From contig NZ_CP109073.1 of assembly GCF_035917415.1 (NCBI RefSeq), positions 4,138,501 to 4,202,500 on the forward strand: a stretch of 64,000 nucleotides of DNA, written 5' to 3'. Both the position numbers and the translations under genes were made by a program. The notes below the pieces were generated by a model. It worked only from the letters and a program-made list of their open reading frames with translations, was not told the origin of the DNA and searched no databases. Positions within the stretch are counted from its first letter, which is position 1. Each line of letters starts with the position of its first letter. Below are positions 53,601-62,824 of this stretch, piece by piece. This DNA is from Streptomyces sp. NBC_01803. Its GTDB lineage: Bacteria > Actinomycetota > Actinomycetes > Streptomycetales > Streptomycetaceae.

Positions 53601-55180
53601 CGCTCGGCGACAAGGTGCTGCTGCGCGACCTCGAACACCCGGCCCCGGCCGGACCGTTGCCCGCCGCGCCCTACGGAGTGGAGGACCTGCCCGAGCAGCA
53701 GGCCAGGCGGTCCGTCGCCATCGACTTCAAGGTCTTCGGCCACATGATCGTCGGTGGCGCGCCGCGCAGCGGCCGGTCCCAGCTCCTGCGCACGATCGCG
53801 GGCTCGCTGTCGTGGATCCACTCCACGGCCGACGTCCACCTGTACGGCATCGACTGCGGCAACGGCGCGCTCAACGCCCTGACCCGGCTGCCCAACTGCG
53901 GTGCCGTCGTCAACCGCAACCAGACCGAGCGCGTCCGCCGCCTCATCAAGCGGCTGCGCTCGGAGGTCGACCGCCGCCAGGAGATCCTGGGGCAGGACGC
54001 GCTCGCCGACATCGGCGAGCAGCGGGCCGCCGCCGAGCCCGACAAGCGGCTGCCGCACATCGTGGTGCTGCTCGACCGCTGGGAGGGCTGGGTCAGCACT
54101 CTGGGCGAGATCGACCACGGCGCGCTGACCGACGAGCTGTTCGTGATCCTCCGCGAGGGCGCCAGCGTCGGCATCCACCTCATCATCACCGGCGACCGCA
54201 CCGTGCTGTCGGGCCGCATCAGCGCCCTGACCGAGGAGCGGTACACGCTCCGGCTGTCCGACCGGAGCGACTACTCCAACATCGGGATGCCCGCCCGCAA
54301 GGTGCCCGAGGAGATCGCGGACGGCCGGATGTTCCGCAACCAGGCGCTGACGGAAATTCAGGTCGCGGTGCTGGCTGAGGAGTTGTCCGGCCAGGCACAG
54401 GCGGCGGCGCTGACGGCCATCGGGGACTGGGCCACCCAGCGCGACGCGGCGGTGGCGCGTGGCAGGCGGCCGTTCCGGGTGGATGTGCTGCCCAGCCGCC
54501 TGACCTTCGCGGACGCCTGGGAGATGCGCGACCCGGAGGCTTCGGAGTCCCGGCTGTGGGGCCTGATCGGCGTCGGCGGCGACGAGTTGATGGGCTACGG
54601 TCCCGATCTCGCGCAGGGCACCCCGGCGTTCATCATCGCCGGGCCGGCGAAGTCCGGCCGGTCCACGGTGATGCTGATGCTCGCCAAGTCGTATCTGGCG
54701 CAGGGCGTCCGGCTGGTCATCGCCGCGCCCCGGCCGTCGCCGCTGCGCGATCTGGCCGGCCAGGAGGGCGTCATCCAGGTGTTCACCGGCGACGACATCT
54801 CGGAGGCCGAGGTGCGGGAGGCGATGAGCACGTCGTCCCCCGACCACCCGATCGTCTTCCTGGTGGACGACGGTGAGGACCTGCGGCGCGCGGACGGCGG
54901 CGACGAGTTGAAGAACATCATCACGCAGGGCTCCGAGCTGGGCCGCTACCTGGTGCTGGCCGGTGACGAGGGCGATATCTGCGGCGGCTTCTCGGGCTGG
55001 CAGGTCGACGCGAAGAAGGCCCGTCGCGGTGTGCTGCTGTCGCCGTCGAGCCACCGGCACGGCGAGCTGATCGGCGCCAAACTGCCGCGCAGCGCGGCGA
55101 GTGAGCAGCCGACGCCGGGCCGGGCGATCCTGCACCTGGGCGACGGCGTGCCGTTCACCGTGACAACGCCCGCGCCGTAA
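50609..55180 (+). CDS. eccC: Type VII secretion ATPase EccC (FtsK/SpoIIIE)
   Basis: The motor of the ESX/T7SS in the membrane, 1523 residues. An N-terminal FHA-like part (1-230) is followed by two helices (about 250-290: ILMALLPVVGAVAMA and WIFLMMAFMSPIMMLSNYMM). Three ATPase domains follow. Domain 1 has Walker A GTTGSGKSE (about 714) and LLIVIDEFASMV. Domain 2 has GAPRSGRSQ (about 1049) and domain 3 has GPAKSGRST (about 1345), both with Arg for Lys in Walker A, as is usual for inactive EccC domains. GTG 50609 follows GGGAGG. eccB, eccD, eccE and mycP are not in this window. Confidence 0.95.
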   Translation: MRLTLTVVDPVGGLSADTVIDAAPETQIGDLAPEFTRLVGSRFSQPVAMAGQGMPGDVVGAAHLFVNGEYVDPSLTLAQSPLREGTVISLHNPSGCWPGEPQGIVELRVVGGPAAGAVHRMGVGRVEIGSGQNMNIRVEDPTLPEHAMTLRVAAEGTCKVTVYSETQPLIDGEPFAHTEGDRGDWKLGKQLAVGDSLFELTPYFPPDAALKVSEDGGGLDYNRPPRLLPPERQTKFTLPRPPGEREKRPLPILMALLPVVGAVAMASITGRWIFLMMAFMSPIMMLSNYMMDKKRGRISHAKKVEEYGERKARIEKDARDALIAERFARRHAAPDPATVLTQATGPRTRLWERRRTDNDHLLIRVGTVELDSEVVLNDPEQDEHKRQVFWKIADAPVTLPLRTLGVVGLAGPGDSARALARWAVGQISVLHSPVDVQFFLLTDGSGQHSWDWMRWLPHVRPTPEHEINALIGTDAETIGARIAELTGLLDARQKAAKQARSQGATTFKDPDIVVIFDGSRRMRSLPGVIRLLREGPDASIFALCLDDEERFLPGECQAVVIAEPNPDRVGGQGGARQPGYATGFHTFLAVPGGAPGPGQFAGPAPAQLADRLRVEQTGAWRIRNVRPDWVRSEWCELLARSLSPIRDISGESEDAAIPSSSRLLDVIEMEPPTAGAIAARWRLGGQSTEAVIGESYDGAFAIDIRRDGPHGLIAGTTGSGKSELLQTIVASLAVANTPENMTFVLVDYKGGSAFKDCVQLPHTVGMVTDLDNHLVERALASLGAELTRREHILAGVGAKDIEDYQDLMRRSPGQLVAMPRLLIVIDEFASMVRELPDFVKGLVNIAQRGRSLGIHLLLATQRPSGVVSPEIRANTNLRIALRVTDASESSDVIDAPDAGFIAKSTPGRAYVRLGHTSLVPFQSGRVGGRRPGAVDPAVARPWAGRLEWNDLGRGRLKRPAGAKAEEEEITDLKVLVDSVIEADRQLGFVKQHSPWLPALGDKVLLRDLEHPAPAGPLPAAPYGVEDLPEQQARRSVAIDFKVFGHMIVGGAPRSGRSQLLRTIAGSLSWIHSTADVHLYGIDCGNGALNALTRLPNCGAVVNRNQTERVRRLIKRLRSEVDRRQEILGQDALADIGEQRAAAEPDKRLPHIVVLLDRWEGWVSTLGEIDHGALTDELFVILREGASVGIHLIITGDRTVLSGRISALTEERYTLRLSDRSDYSNIGMPARKVPEEIADGRMFRNQALTEIQVAVLAEELSGQAQAAALTAIGDWATQRDAAVARGRRPFRVDVLPSRLTFADAWEMRDPEASESRLWGLIGVGGDELMGYGPDLAQGTPAFIIAGPAKSGRSTVMLMLAKSYLAQGVRLVIAAPRPSPLRDLAGQEGVIQVFTGDDISEAEVREAMSTSSPDHPIVFLVDDGEDLRRADGGDELKNIITQGSELGRYLVLAGDEGDICGGFSGWQVDAKKARRGVLLSPSSHRHGELIGAKLPRSAASEQPTPGRAILHLGDGVPFTVTTPAP

Positions 55181-55896
55181 TGGAGATCGGCAGACGGCTC
55201 GGCGGACTCGGTGCCTCGGCCCGGTCCGCCGTCGCCGCGTCCGGCTCCTGGATGGTGGCGCGGATGTCCGCCTATCCGGGGCCGGTCGCCGTTCCGGTGG
55301 GCGAACCCTGGGAGTTCAGCGTGGGCGCGTTGATCGCCCGCCATCCGCGTGTGCCGAAGGCGCTCGCCAAGCCGCTGGGCGCGCTGGACGGGCTGGGCTC
55401 GGTCCGGATCGGGCCCGAGGGGCTCGGGTTCGACGGCGAGGACGACGTGCCGTGGGAGAAGATCGTCCACATCCGGCTGCACAACGGGGTCACGGCGGTC
55501 GCCGCGCACTCGATCGAGGCGGAGAGCGAGCGGCTGCGGGCGCTGCTGCCGCCGCTGCCCGGCCGCAGGTGGGCGCTGGGCAAGATCGCGGGCGGGCTGA
55601 AGACACTCGTGGCGAAGCTGCGGGAGCGGTCGGCGCGCCGACGGGATGAGAACGGGTCCGAGGAGAACGGGTCCGAGGAGAACGGGTCCGAGGAGAACGG
55701 GCCCGATGTCGCCTGCGAGTTCGTGACGCGCGGGCTGCTGGGCCGGGAGCGGACGGTGCGCGCGTGCATGTACACCACGGCGTTCCTGGCGCTGCGGCCC
55801 GACGTGTCGAACGCGCTGGTGGAGACGGCGCGGGCGGCCGGGGTGCCGGTGCTGGGCTCGTACGGCACCGAGGAGATGGCGGGCGGCACTCCGTGA
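55180..55896 (+). CDS. Conserved protein downstream of eccC, unknown function
   Basis: A 238-residue soluble protein without recognised domain. The first 25 residues are amphipathic (GASARSAVAASGSWMVARM). A middle segment, IGPEGLGFDGEDDVPWEKIV, looks like a PH-like beta fold. Four copies of a 15-bp unit encoding ENGSE form a charged linker near residues 157-176. The ATG shares its A with the TAA stop of eccC (TAATG), so it is translated with the secretion ATPase and may be an accessory factor. Confidence 0.7.
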   Translation: MEIGRRLGGLGASARSAVAASGSWMVARMSAYPGPVAVPVGEPWEFSVGALIARHPRVPKALAKPLGALDGLGSVRIGPEGLGFDGEDDVPWEKIVHIRLHNGVTAVAAHSIEAESERLRALLPPLPGRRWALGKIAGGLKTLVAKLRERSARRRDENGSEENGSEENGSEENGPDVACEFVTRGLLGRERTVRACMYTTAFLALRPDVSNALVETARAAGVPVLGSYGTEEMAGGTP

Positions 55897-55905
55897 CCGC
55901 CGGGC

Positions 55906-56259
55906 TCACCGGAGGGCGTCGGCACCGCCACGGGCCAGGGCGCGCAGCGCGTCGCGGGTGTGGATCAGCTCCGCCAGCCGCGTCTCGATGGCGCGGAGCC
56001 GGGTCGCGATGAGCTCGGCGGCCGGACCGTTGGGCGGCTGGCCGCTGTCGCCCACGGCGAGGACGTCGCGGATCTCGGCGAGGGACAGCCCGGCAGCCTG
56101 CGCGCCCCGGATGAACACCAGCCGGTCGGCGAACTCCGCTGGGTAGTCCCGGTATCCGGAGGGGGTGCGTGGCGGCTCGGGGAGGAGACCGGCCTGTTCG
56201 TAGAACCGGACCGTCTTGGTCGTCACTCCCGCGGCGTGGGCAAGCGTGCCAATACGCAT
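55906..56259 (-). CDS. MerR-family transcriptional regulator
   Basis: A 117-residue regulator: IGTLAHAAGVTTKTVRFYEQ, AGLLPEPPRTPSGYRDYPAE, then the dimer helix IATRLRAIETRLAELIHTRD. The length and fold match metal-type MerR proteins, but there is no Cys anywhere, so it should not bind Hg, Cu or Zn through thiols. ATG 56259. It is convergent with the eccC companion gene. No neighbouring resistance gene identifies its target. Confidence 0.88.
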   Translation of the reverse strand: MRIGTLAHAAGVTTKTVRFYEQAGLLPEPPRTPSGYRDYPAEFADRLVFIRGAQAAGLSLAEIRDVLAVGDSGQPPNGPAAELIATRLRAIETRLAELIHTRDALRALARGGADALR

Positions 56260-56339
56260 GGAGCCAGCATGTGACGGACGGGGCGCCGGAGGAAGAGCGC
56301 TTCACGCCGCGTGAGCCGTGGCGCTGCTCACGGGGTGGC

Positions 56340-58112
56340 TCATTCCACGGTCGTCGCCAGGAACTGGGTGGCGGCCAGCTCGGCGTAGAGCGCGTTGCCC
56401 GCGACCAACTCGGCGTGCGTGCCCACGGCCTGGACGCGGCCCGCGTCCATCACCACGATCCGGTCGGCCGAGGTGACGGTCGACAGCCGGTGGGCCACCA
56501 CCATGACCGTCGTCTCCCGGGCCGCCTCGGCGACCGTTTCGCGCAGGGCGGCCTCGTTGACCGCGTCGAGCTGCGAGGTGGCCTCGTCCAGCAGCAGCAG
56601 CCGGGGGCGGCGCAGCAGGGCGCGGGCGATCGCGACGCGCTGCCGCTCGCCGCCGGAAAGCTTGGTGCCGCGGTGGCCGACGAGCGTGTCCAGGCCGTCC
56701 GGCAGCCGGGCGATCAGGCCGTCCAGCCGCGTGGTGCGCAGCACTTCGCGCACCGCGTCGTCGTCCGCGCCGGGCGTGCCGAACAGCAGGTTCTCGCGCA
56801 GCGAGCCGGACAGCACGGGCGCGTCCTGCTCCACATAGCCGATGGCCGCGCGCAGCTCGCCGAAGTCCCAGTCCAGGACGTCCTTTCCGTCCAGCAGCAC
56901 GCGGCCGTCGGTGGCGTCGTAGAAACGCTCGATGAGCGCGAAGACGGTCGTCTTGCCCGCGCCGGACGGGCCGACGAACGCGGTCATGCCGCGCGGCGGC
57001 ACGGTGAAGCTCACCCCGTGGTGCACATACGGCAGTTCGGGCGCGTAGCGGAAGCGGACGCCGTCGAACGTGACGGTCGCGGGCGTCGCGCCGGGCGCCG
57101 GGAGCGGGGCGGGGGAGTGGACGGGCTCGCTGGGCAGCCGCTGAACCTCCTGGATGCGGCCGATGGCCGCCGCGCCGATCTGGTACTGGGTGATGGCGCT
57201 GACCACTTGCTGGATGGGCGCCATCAGATAGAAGACGTAGAGGAGGAAGGCGACGAGGGCGCCGATGTCGATGGTGTCGGTGGCGACCCGGGCGCCGCCG
57301 ATCGCGAGCACGGTGATGAACGCGACCTGCATCGACAGCCCGGCCGTGTTCCCGGCCAGAGCCTGCCACTTGGCGGCGCGCACGCTCTGCCGCCAGGACT
57401 CCTCGGCCGCCGCGTGCACGGTCCGCCGCTCGCGGTCCTCGGCGCCGGACGCCTTCACCGTGCGGAGCGCGCCGAGGACCCGCTCCAGCGCGGCGCCCAT
57501 CTGCCCGATGGACTCCTGGGCGCGTTTGCTGGCCTTGTGGATGAGCGGCACGATGAGGCCCATGACGGTGGCCGCGAGGGCGATCACGCCGAGGGTGACG
57601 CCGAGCAGGACCAGATCGACGGTGCCCATCATCACCAGCGTGCCCACCAGCGTGAGTCCGCCGGTCGAGAAGCCGATCAGCGATTCCGTGGTCATCGCGC
57701 GGAGCAGCGTGGTGTCGGAGGTGGCCCGTGACAGCAGGTCGCCGGGCTCGGTGGCGTCCACGGCGGATATCCGCAGCCGCAGCAGGTAGGACGTCAGGGT
57801 GCGGCGCGCGGTGAGCACGACCGACTCGGCGGTGCGCTGCAGGACATACGCGCCGAGCGCGCCGATGCCCGCGTTCCCCGCGACGAGCAGGGACATGAGG
57901 ATCAACGCGCCCGAGATCGACCGGTCGTCGGACAGGCTCTGGATCAACTCCTGGGCCACCAGCGGCAGTGCGAGCCCGGTGGCGCCGGTGGCGAGCGAGA
58001 GCAGCGCCCCGAGGACCAACGCGCCGCGGTGCGGCCGGACATAGCCGAACAGAACCCGCCAAGCGGGCGGGTCGCTCTCGGACGTCACCGCGGTGCTGCT
58101 CAGTTCGGCCAC
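56340..58112 (-). CDS. ABC exporter half-transporter (TMD-NBD)
   Basis: A 590-residue half transporter that should work as a homodimer. Six helices occupy about 30-320 ([20 protein letters not shown] at the start). The NBD has Walker [29 protein letters not shown], Walker [13 protein letters not shown] and [10 protein letters not shown]. All catalytic residues are intact. GTG 58112 is the first in-frame start with a weak GGTCGG upstream. It lies 152 bp after fabH behind a hairpin, in the same orientation as the lipid cluster, and may export its product. Confidence 0.92.
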   Translation of the reverse strand: MAELSSTAVTSESDPPAWRVLFGYVRPHRGALVLGALLSLATGATGLALPLVAQELIQSLSDDRSISGALILMSLLVAGNAGIGALGAYVLQRTAESVVLTARRTLTSYLLRLRISAVDATEPGDLLSRATSDTTLLRAMTTESLIGFSTGGLTLVGTLVMMGTVDLVLLGVTLGVIALAATVMGLIVPLIHKASKRAQESIGQMGAALERVLGALRTVKASGAEDRERRTVHAAAEESWRQSVRAAKWQALAGNTAGLSMQVAFITVLAIGGARVATDTIDIGALVAFLLYVFYLMAPIQQVVSAITQYQIGAAAIGRIQEVQRLPSEPVHSPAPLPAPGATPATVTFDGVRFRYAPELPYVHHGVSFTVPPRGMTAFVGPSGAGKTTVFALIERFYDATDGRVLLDGKDVLDWDFGELRAAIGYVEQDAPVLSGSLRENLLFGTPGADDDAVREVLRTTRLDGLIARLPDGLDTLVGHRGTKLSGGERQRVAIARALLRRPRLLLLDEATSQLDAVNEAALRETVAEAARETTVMVVAHRLSTVTSADRIVVMDAGRVQAVGTHAELVAGNALYAELAATQFLATTVE

Positions 58113-58234
58113 CCGACCAGCGTAACCGTACGGACGATCATCGCTCCAGGGCGCAAGATGGCCACGCCCGCTCGCCGTTGCCCGCTCGCCGTTGCCCGCC
58201 CCCGGAGGCCCGTCCCCGGAGGCCGACCCCCGGA

Positions 58235-58261
58235 GGCCCGCCGCCCGTGGGACGGCGGGCC
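58235..58261 (-). terminator. Hairpin after the ketoacyl synthase gene
   Basis: GGCCCGCCG (58235-58243) pairs with CGGCGGGCC (58253-58261), loop 9 nt. It lies just past the fabH-like stop. There is no U run, as is common in actinobacteria. Nearby are direct repeats of CCCGGAGGCC and GCCCGCTCGCCGTT. Confidence 0.65.
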
Positions 58262-58264
58262 GGG

Positions 58265-59281
58265 TCACGGCAGCGCGACCACGGTGGCGGCGTAGGACAG
58301 GCCCGCGCCGAAGCCGATGAGGAGCGCCAGGTCGCCGGGGCTGACCTCGTTGCTGGCCAGCAGCGCGTCCATGGCCAGGGGGATGGACGCGCCCGAGGTG
58401 TTGCCGGACGTGGTGACGTCGCGGGCGATGACGGTGGTGTCCGGCAGGCCGAGGTTGCGCGCCATCGCGTCGATGATGCGGACGTTGGCCTGGTGCGGGA
58501 TGAACACGTCGAGGTCGTCCACGGTGACGCCGGCCGCGTCGAGGGCCTGGCGGGCGACCTTGGAGATCTCGTACACGGCCCAGCGGAAGACCTGTTGGCC
58601 CTTCTGCGTGAGGGCCGGCCAGCGCAGGTCGCGGTCGTCGCGGAGGGCGTCCCACGGCACGGTCTGGGTGACCGCGTCCGCCTGGGAGCCGTCCGCGCCC
58701 CAGATCACCGGGCCGATGGCGGGAGTCGAGGAGGGGCCGACGACGGCGGCGCCCGCGCCGTCGCCGAAGATGACGGCCGTGGAACGGTCGTCGAGGTCGA
58801 GCAGGTCGGACATCCGCTCGGCGCCGATGACCAGGACGTGCCCGCCCCGGCCGCGGACGGTGTCCGCGGCCAGGGCGAGCGCGTGCACGAACCCGGCGCA
58901 GCCGGCCGAGATGTCGAACGCGGCGGCGGTGTGGGCGCCGAGCCGGTGCGCGATCTCGGTGGCGACGGCGGGTGTCTGCCAGAGGTGGGTGAACGTGGCC
59001 ACGATGACGCAGTCGAGGGCGTCCGCCGTGATCCCCGCCGCCGCGAGGGCCTTGCCCGACGCGGACACGGCCATGTCGGCGAGGGTCTCGTCGGGCCCCG
59101 CCCACGCCCGCGTGACGATGCCGGTGCGGGTGCGGATCCACTCGTCGTTCGAGTCGATGCGCTCGCACACCTCGTCGTTGGTCACCACCCGGCGTGGGCG
59201 GTAGCCGCCCACGCCGAGGATGCGGGCGTGCGGTGAGCCGACCGCCGCGGGTCGTGGGGCGGGGGTGATCCGCGCCTTCAT
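58265..59281 (-). CDS. 3-oxoacyl-ACP synthase III (FabH-like)
   Basis: A 338-residue thiolase-fold condensing enzyme that joins an acyl-CoA or acyl-ACP with malonyl-ACP, or acts as an acyltransferase. The catalytic triad is visible: Cys128 in [13 protein letters not shown], His263 in IPHQAN and Asn294 in GNTSGAS (GNTSAAS is usual). [13 protein letters not shown] and [13 protein letters not shown] are family motifs. The main fatty-acid fabH normally sits with acpP and fabF, absent here, so this copy likely serves a special lipid or natural product. ATG 59281; 13 bp after the ligase gene. Confidence 0.92.
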   Translation of the reverse strand: MKARITPAPRPAAVGSPHARILGVGGYRPRRVVTNDEVCERIDSNDEWIRTRTGIVTRAWAGPDETLADMAVSASGKALAAAGITADALDCVIVATFTHLWQTPAVATEIAHRLGAHTAAAFDISAGCAGFVHALALAADTVRGRGGHVLVIGAERMSDLLDLDDRSTAVIFGDGAGAAVVGPSSTPAIGPVIWGADGSQADAVTQTVPWDALRDDRDLRWPALTQKGQQVFRWAVYEISKVARQALDAAGVTVDDLDVFIPHQANVRIIDAMARNLGLPDTTVIARDVTTSGNTSGASIPLAMDALLASNEVSPGDLALLIGFGAGLSYAATVVALP

Positions 59282-59294
59282 GTACGGTCCTTCC

Positions 59295-60932
59295 TCAGGC
59301 GAACGTGACGCGGGCCAGCGGGTCGACCCGGCCCTCGTCCAGCAGCGCGCGGCAGCGGAACCGCTGGATCTTCCCGCTCGGGGTCTTTGGCAGCACCCCG
59401 CGCGGCAGGAACAGGCACTCGGACAGAGCCACTCCGGACTTCTCCAGCGCCACCGCCGCCGCGTGATCGGCGATGGGCTGGAAGTCCCGCGGCCTGCCCT
59501 GGGGTTCGAGCATCAGGACGAGCCGGGGAAGTCCGGAGGTGCCGACGTCCACGACCACCACGCAGCCCTTGCGGACCTGCGCGTGGGTGTCGATGGCCGA
59601 CTCGATCTCGGAGGCGTAGATTTTACGGCCGCCGACCGAGAGCATGTCATCCGCCCGGCCCACGACGTACAGCTCCCCCTCGTGCGAGAAGCCGAGGTCC
59701 CCGGTCCGCAGCCGCCCGTCCGGGAAACGGGCGGCGGTGCGCTCGGGGTCGGCGTAGTACCCCTGGGCGAGGCTCGGGGAGCCGACGACGATCTCCGAGA
59801 CCGCGCCCGGGGTGCCGGTGTCGACCGAGACGCCGGGCAGCGTCAGGCCGTTGGACACCAGCCGGGTGGCGCGCGGGTGGTCGGGATCCACCTCGGTCAC
59901 GGTGCCGTCGACCAGGGCCGCCCCGTCGAAGACGACCGAACGCGGGGCCCGCGCCCACGGCTTGCCGGTCACCGCGAGGGTCGCCTCGGCCATGCCGTAG
60001 GCCGGCTGGAACGCCGTCTCCGACAGGCCGTAGGGGCGGAACTTCTCGCCGGCGGCGGCCAGCGTGTCCCAGTCGACGCGCTCCGCGCCGATCACCGCCG
60101 CGCGCAACGAGGCGAGCCCGCGCGGCAGTTCGGCCCGGCCCTGGGCGCGCGCCGCGAGGTACACGGCGGTGCTGGTGCCGGCGGTCATCGTCGACTGGTA
60201 CTCGGACATGTCCCGGAACCACGTACGGGGCGCCATGCCGAAGCGGTCCGGCGTGGAGAGGACGAAGTCGAAGTCGTACGACCATGCGTAGAGCAGGCAG
60301 CCGAACATGCCCATATCGTGCGAGAGGGGCAGCCAGGAGGTGACGGTGTCGTTGCCGGGCCGCCCTCCCGTGAGGTGCAGGATGATCTCCATCTGCCGCT
60401 CGACGGCCCGTGTGGTGAGCGCGCAGCCCTTGGGTGTGCTGGTGCTGCCGGAGGAGTACTGGATGAACGCGAGGTCGTCCGGGCCGGGCGGGCTCGGCTC
60501 GAACGGGCCCGAGGCGGCGGGCAGTCCGGCCAGGGTCCAGGGCCAGGTGGGGAGTTGAGTGGTGAGATCCCCGGGGATCATCGGGACGATCCAGTCGTCC
60601 ACGAGGAGCAGCGCCGGGTCGAGGCGGGCGCAGAGAGCCGTGAGCTGGCGCCCGTACTCGTCGGTGCTCTGGCCGCGCGTCGGCAGGGGCAGTGACGCCA
60701 CCGCCCCGCCGGCCAGCCAGATCGCGAGGAGTCCGCGGACGGTCGCGGGAGTGTTGGTCAGGATGGTCGCCACCCGCGTGCCGGGGCGTACCCCGGCGCC
60801 GCGCAGGGCGGCGGCCATGCCATGGGCGTCGGCCGCCACTTCCCGCCAGGGGGTGTGCTCGAAGTCCTCGCCGGCCCAGACGTGCAAAGTGCCATGCGAG
60901 GAGCCGTTGGTCAGTGCGTTCCACAACTGCAT
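59295..60932 (-). CDS. Fatty acyl-AMP ligase-type AMP-binding enzyme
   Basis: Activates a fatty acid as acyl-adenylate, to be passed to a carrier protein or CoA. It has 545 residues. ANL motifs are FIQYSSGSTSTPKGCALTTR (P-loop), SWLPLSHDMGMFGCLL (FAAL-type), YGMAEATLAVTG, LRTGDLGFSHEGELYVVGR and the C-terminal Lys in LPKTPSGKIQRFRCR. The pattern is closer to FAALs than to acyl-CoA synthetases. No acyl carrier protein gene is visible here. ATG 60932 (MQLWNAL). Confidence 0.92.
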   Translation of the reverse strand: MQLWNALTNGSSHGTLHVWAGEDFEHTPWREVAADAHGMAAALRGAGVRPGTRVATILTNTPATVRGLLAIWLAGGAVASLPLPTRGQSTDEYGRQLTALCARLDPALLLVDDWIVPMIPGDLTTQLPTWPWTLAGLPAASGPFEPSPPGPDDLAFIQYSSGSTSTPKGCALTTRAVERQMEIILHLTGGRPGNDTVTSWLPLSHDMGMFGCLLYAWSYDFDFVLSTPDRFGMAPRTWFRDMSEYQSTMTAGTSTAVYLAARAQGRAELPRGLASLRAAVIGAERVDWDTLAAAGEKFRPYGLSETAFQPAYGMAEATLAVTGKPWARAPRSVVFDGAALVDGTVTEVDPDHPRATRLVSNGLTLPGVSVDTGTPGAVSEIVVGSPSLAQGYYADPERTAARFPDGRLRTGDLGFSHEGELYVVGRADDMLSVGGRKIYASEIESAIDTHAQVRKGCVVVVDVGTSGLPRLVLMLEPQGRPRDFQPIADHAAAVALEKSGVALSECLFLPRGVLPKTPSGKIQRFRCRALLDEGRVDPLARVTFA

Positions 60933-60978
60933 GGAGGTCTTTCCCCGTTTTCTGTTCGGTGCTGGGGCGCGGCGGGGA

Positions 60979-61989
60979 CTATTCGACGTCGACGACCGAG
61001 GCGGTGGCGTTCTCCTTGGACCGCTCCGCCATCGGGGCCAGCGCCTGCTGGCTCTGGAGCAGCTCCTGCCGGTCGAGCGAAGAGCCGTCGACCCGGCTGA
61101 TGTTGGCCTCGCGCATGGTCAGGCGCTCGGGGTCGATGCGGATGACCTTCCAGGCCAGGCCGGTCTTCTCCATGGTCCAGATGAGGATGGCGCTCAGGTC
61201 GACCTCGTACCACTTCATGCCGTGCCGCGCCGAACGCGGGAACGCGTGGTGGTTGTTGTGCCACGCCTCGCCGAACGAGGGGATGGCGAGCCAGGCGACG
61301 TTGCGGGACTCGTCGGTGGTGGTGAAGCGGCGGCGGCCGAAGACGTGGCCGACCGAGTTCACCGCGTACGTCATGTGGTTGATCAGGAAGATGCGGACCA
61401 GGCCGCCCCACAGCATGCCGGTGAGGCCCGCCTTCCAGTCGCCGGCGGTGATGGCGAAGGCGAGGAGGCCGGGGAACACGACGCTGGCGGCGGTGACGAG
61501 CAGCAGGTTCTCGCTCAGCCAGCGCATGGGCTTCTCGCGCACCAGGTCGGGGCAGTAACGGATCGGGTCCGAAGTGAGCTTGGTGTCGAACAGCCATCCG
61601 AGATGGGCGTGCCACAGGCCCGCCATCGTGCCCTTGAAGCCGGGCTCGAAGTCCAGGTGCGGGCTGTGCGGGTCGCCTTCCTTGTCCGCGACCCGGTGGT
61701 GCTTGCGGTGGTGGGCGGCCCAGATGATGGGCGGGCCCTGGCCGGCGGTGACGCCCGCCGTGGCGAGGGCGATGCGGATGGGCTTGTACGTCTCGAACGA
61801 CCGGTGGGTCAGCATCCGGTGGTAGCCGGTGGAGATGCCGAAGCCGGAGATGGCGTACATGATGGCCAGGACGACGATGTCCGACCAGCCGAAGATCGAG
61901 TTCCACAGCAGAACCATGGCGCCGAATACCGCGATCAGCGGTATCACGGAGGCGCCCAGGATGAACCAACGGTGCTTTCTACCGTCCAT
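60979..61989 (-). CDS. Membrane fatty acyl desaturase (SCD-like)
   Basis: A di-iron delta-9-type desaturase in the membrane, 336 residues. The three His boxes are HRMLTH (57-62), HHRKHH (93-98) and HNNHH (244-248), with four helices between them. NHMTYAVNSVGHVFGRRRF and GEAWHNNHHAFPRSA are typical of acyl-CoA desaturases. ATG 61989 lies 11 bp inside the SDR gene end, indicating coupling. It probably introduces a double bond in the acyl chain used by the cluster. Confidence 0.95.
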   Translation of the reverse strand: MDGRKHRWFILGASVIPLIAVFGAMVLLWNSIFGWSDIVVLAIMYAISGFGISTGYHRMLTHRSFETYKPIRIALATAGVTAGQGPPIIWAAHHRKHHRVADKEGDPHSPHLDFEPGFKGTMAGLWHAHLGWLFDTKLTSDPIRYCPDLVREKPMRWLSENLLLVTAASVVFPGLLAFAITAGDWKAGLTGMLWGGLVRIFLINHMTYAVNSVGHVFGRRRFTTTDESRNVAWLAIPSFGEAWHNNHHAFPRSARHGMKWYEVDLSAILIWTMEKTGLAWKVIRIDPERLTMREANISRVDGSSLDRQELLQSQQALAPMAERSKENATASVVDVE

Positions 61990-62824
61990 TGCTCCTCGCT
62001 TTCCTGAGACGGGGAAGAAACGCGGTGCGCAGCACCGGGAAGAGCAGCGCCCGCGGGGTGTTGCGTCCGGCGAATGCCTGGACTTTGGCGACCGGCCCGG
62101 GGACGACGACGCGGCGTCCGCGCGCCATGGCGTCCAGGCCGGCTTCGGCGACGCGCCGGGGCGTCAGCCAGGCGAGAATCCGCTGTTCGGTGAGGCGCGG
62201 GATCCCGCCGGTCTCATAGAAGTTGGTCCGCACCGGGCCGGGCAACAGCAGCGTGCAGGTGACGCCGGTGCCGCGCAGCTCGGCGTGGAGCGACTCGGCG
62301 AAGGTGTTGGCGAACGCCTTGGTGGCCGCGTAGGTGGCGGCGGTCGGTACGGGCTGGAGCCCGGCCGCAGAGCCGGTGACGAGAACGCGGCCCGAGCGGC
62401 GTTCCAGCATGCCCGGCAGGACGGCGAGCGTCAGTTGGTGCAGAGCCACGACATTGACCTGGATCTCGGCCAGTTCGCGGGCGGGGTCGTTCTCGGTGAG
62501 CGCGCCGCAGGTCGGGAAGCCGGCGTTGGCGCACAGCACCGAGACGGGGAACTCGGTCAGCTCGTCCGACAGTTGGCTGCGGGCCACCGGGTCGGCGAGG
62601 TCGCAGGGGCGGACCCGGACCTCGATGCCCGGGTGGTCGCCGGTCAGCTCCTTGGCGAGGCGCTCCAGGGCGTCGGTGGTGCGGGCCACCAGCCACAGGC
62701 TGTGGCCGCGCCGGGCCAGGCCCCGGGCGAGCCATTCCCCGATGCCGGAGGAGGCGCCCGTGACCACGGCCCAGCGGCGGTCCGGCGCGCCCGCGCCCGC
62801 CGAGTCGCCGGTCACGCCGGTCAT
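61979..62824 (-). CDS. Short-chain dehydrogenase/reductase
   Basis: A 281-residue classical SDR using NAD(P)H. The cofactor motif TGASSGIG is at 22-29, CANAG at 98-102, catalytic Ser152 in VTGSAAG, then Tyr165 and Lys169 in YAATKAFANTFAESL. LLLPGPVRTNFYE follows. The C-terminus is basic and longer than the minimal SDR. ATG 62824 overlaps the stop of the FAD oxidoreductase (ATGA). It should reduce a keto or oxidise a hydroxyl group on a lipid-like substrate. Confidence 0.93.
   Translation of the reverse strand: MTGVTGDSAGAGAPDRRWAVVTGASSGIGEWLARGLARRGHSLWLVARTTDALERLAKELTGDHPGIEVRVRPCDLADPVARSQLSDELTEFPVSVLCANAGFPTCGALTENDPARELAEIQVNVVALHQLTLAVLPGMLERRSGRVLVTGSAAGLQPVPTAATYAATKAFANTFAESLHAELRGTGVTCTLLLPGPVRTNFYETGGIPRLTEQRILAWLTPRRVAEAGLDAMARGRRVVVPGPVAKVQAFAGRNTPRALLFPVLRTAFLPRLRKARSNGR

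Noticed and set aside
50291..55135. 1614-residue minus-strand open frame
   Set aside because: It is antisense to eccC and has only repetitive Gly/Asp/Arg composition.
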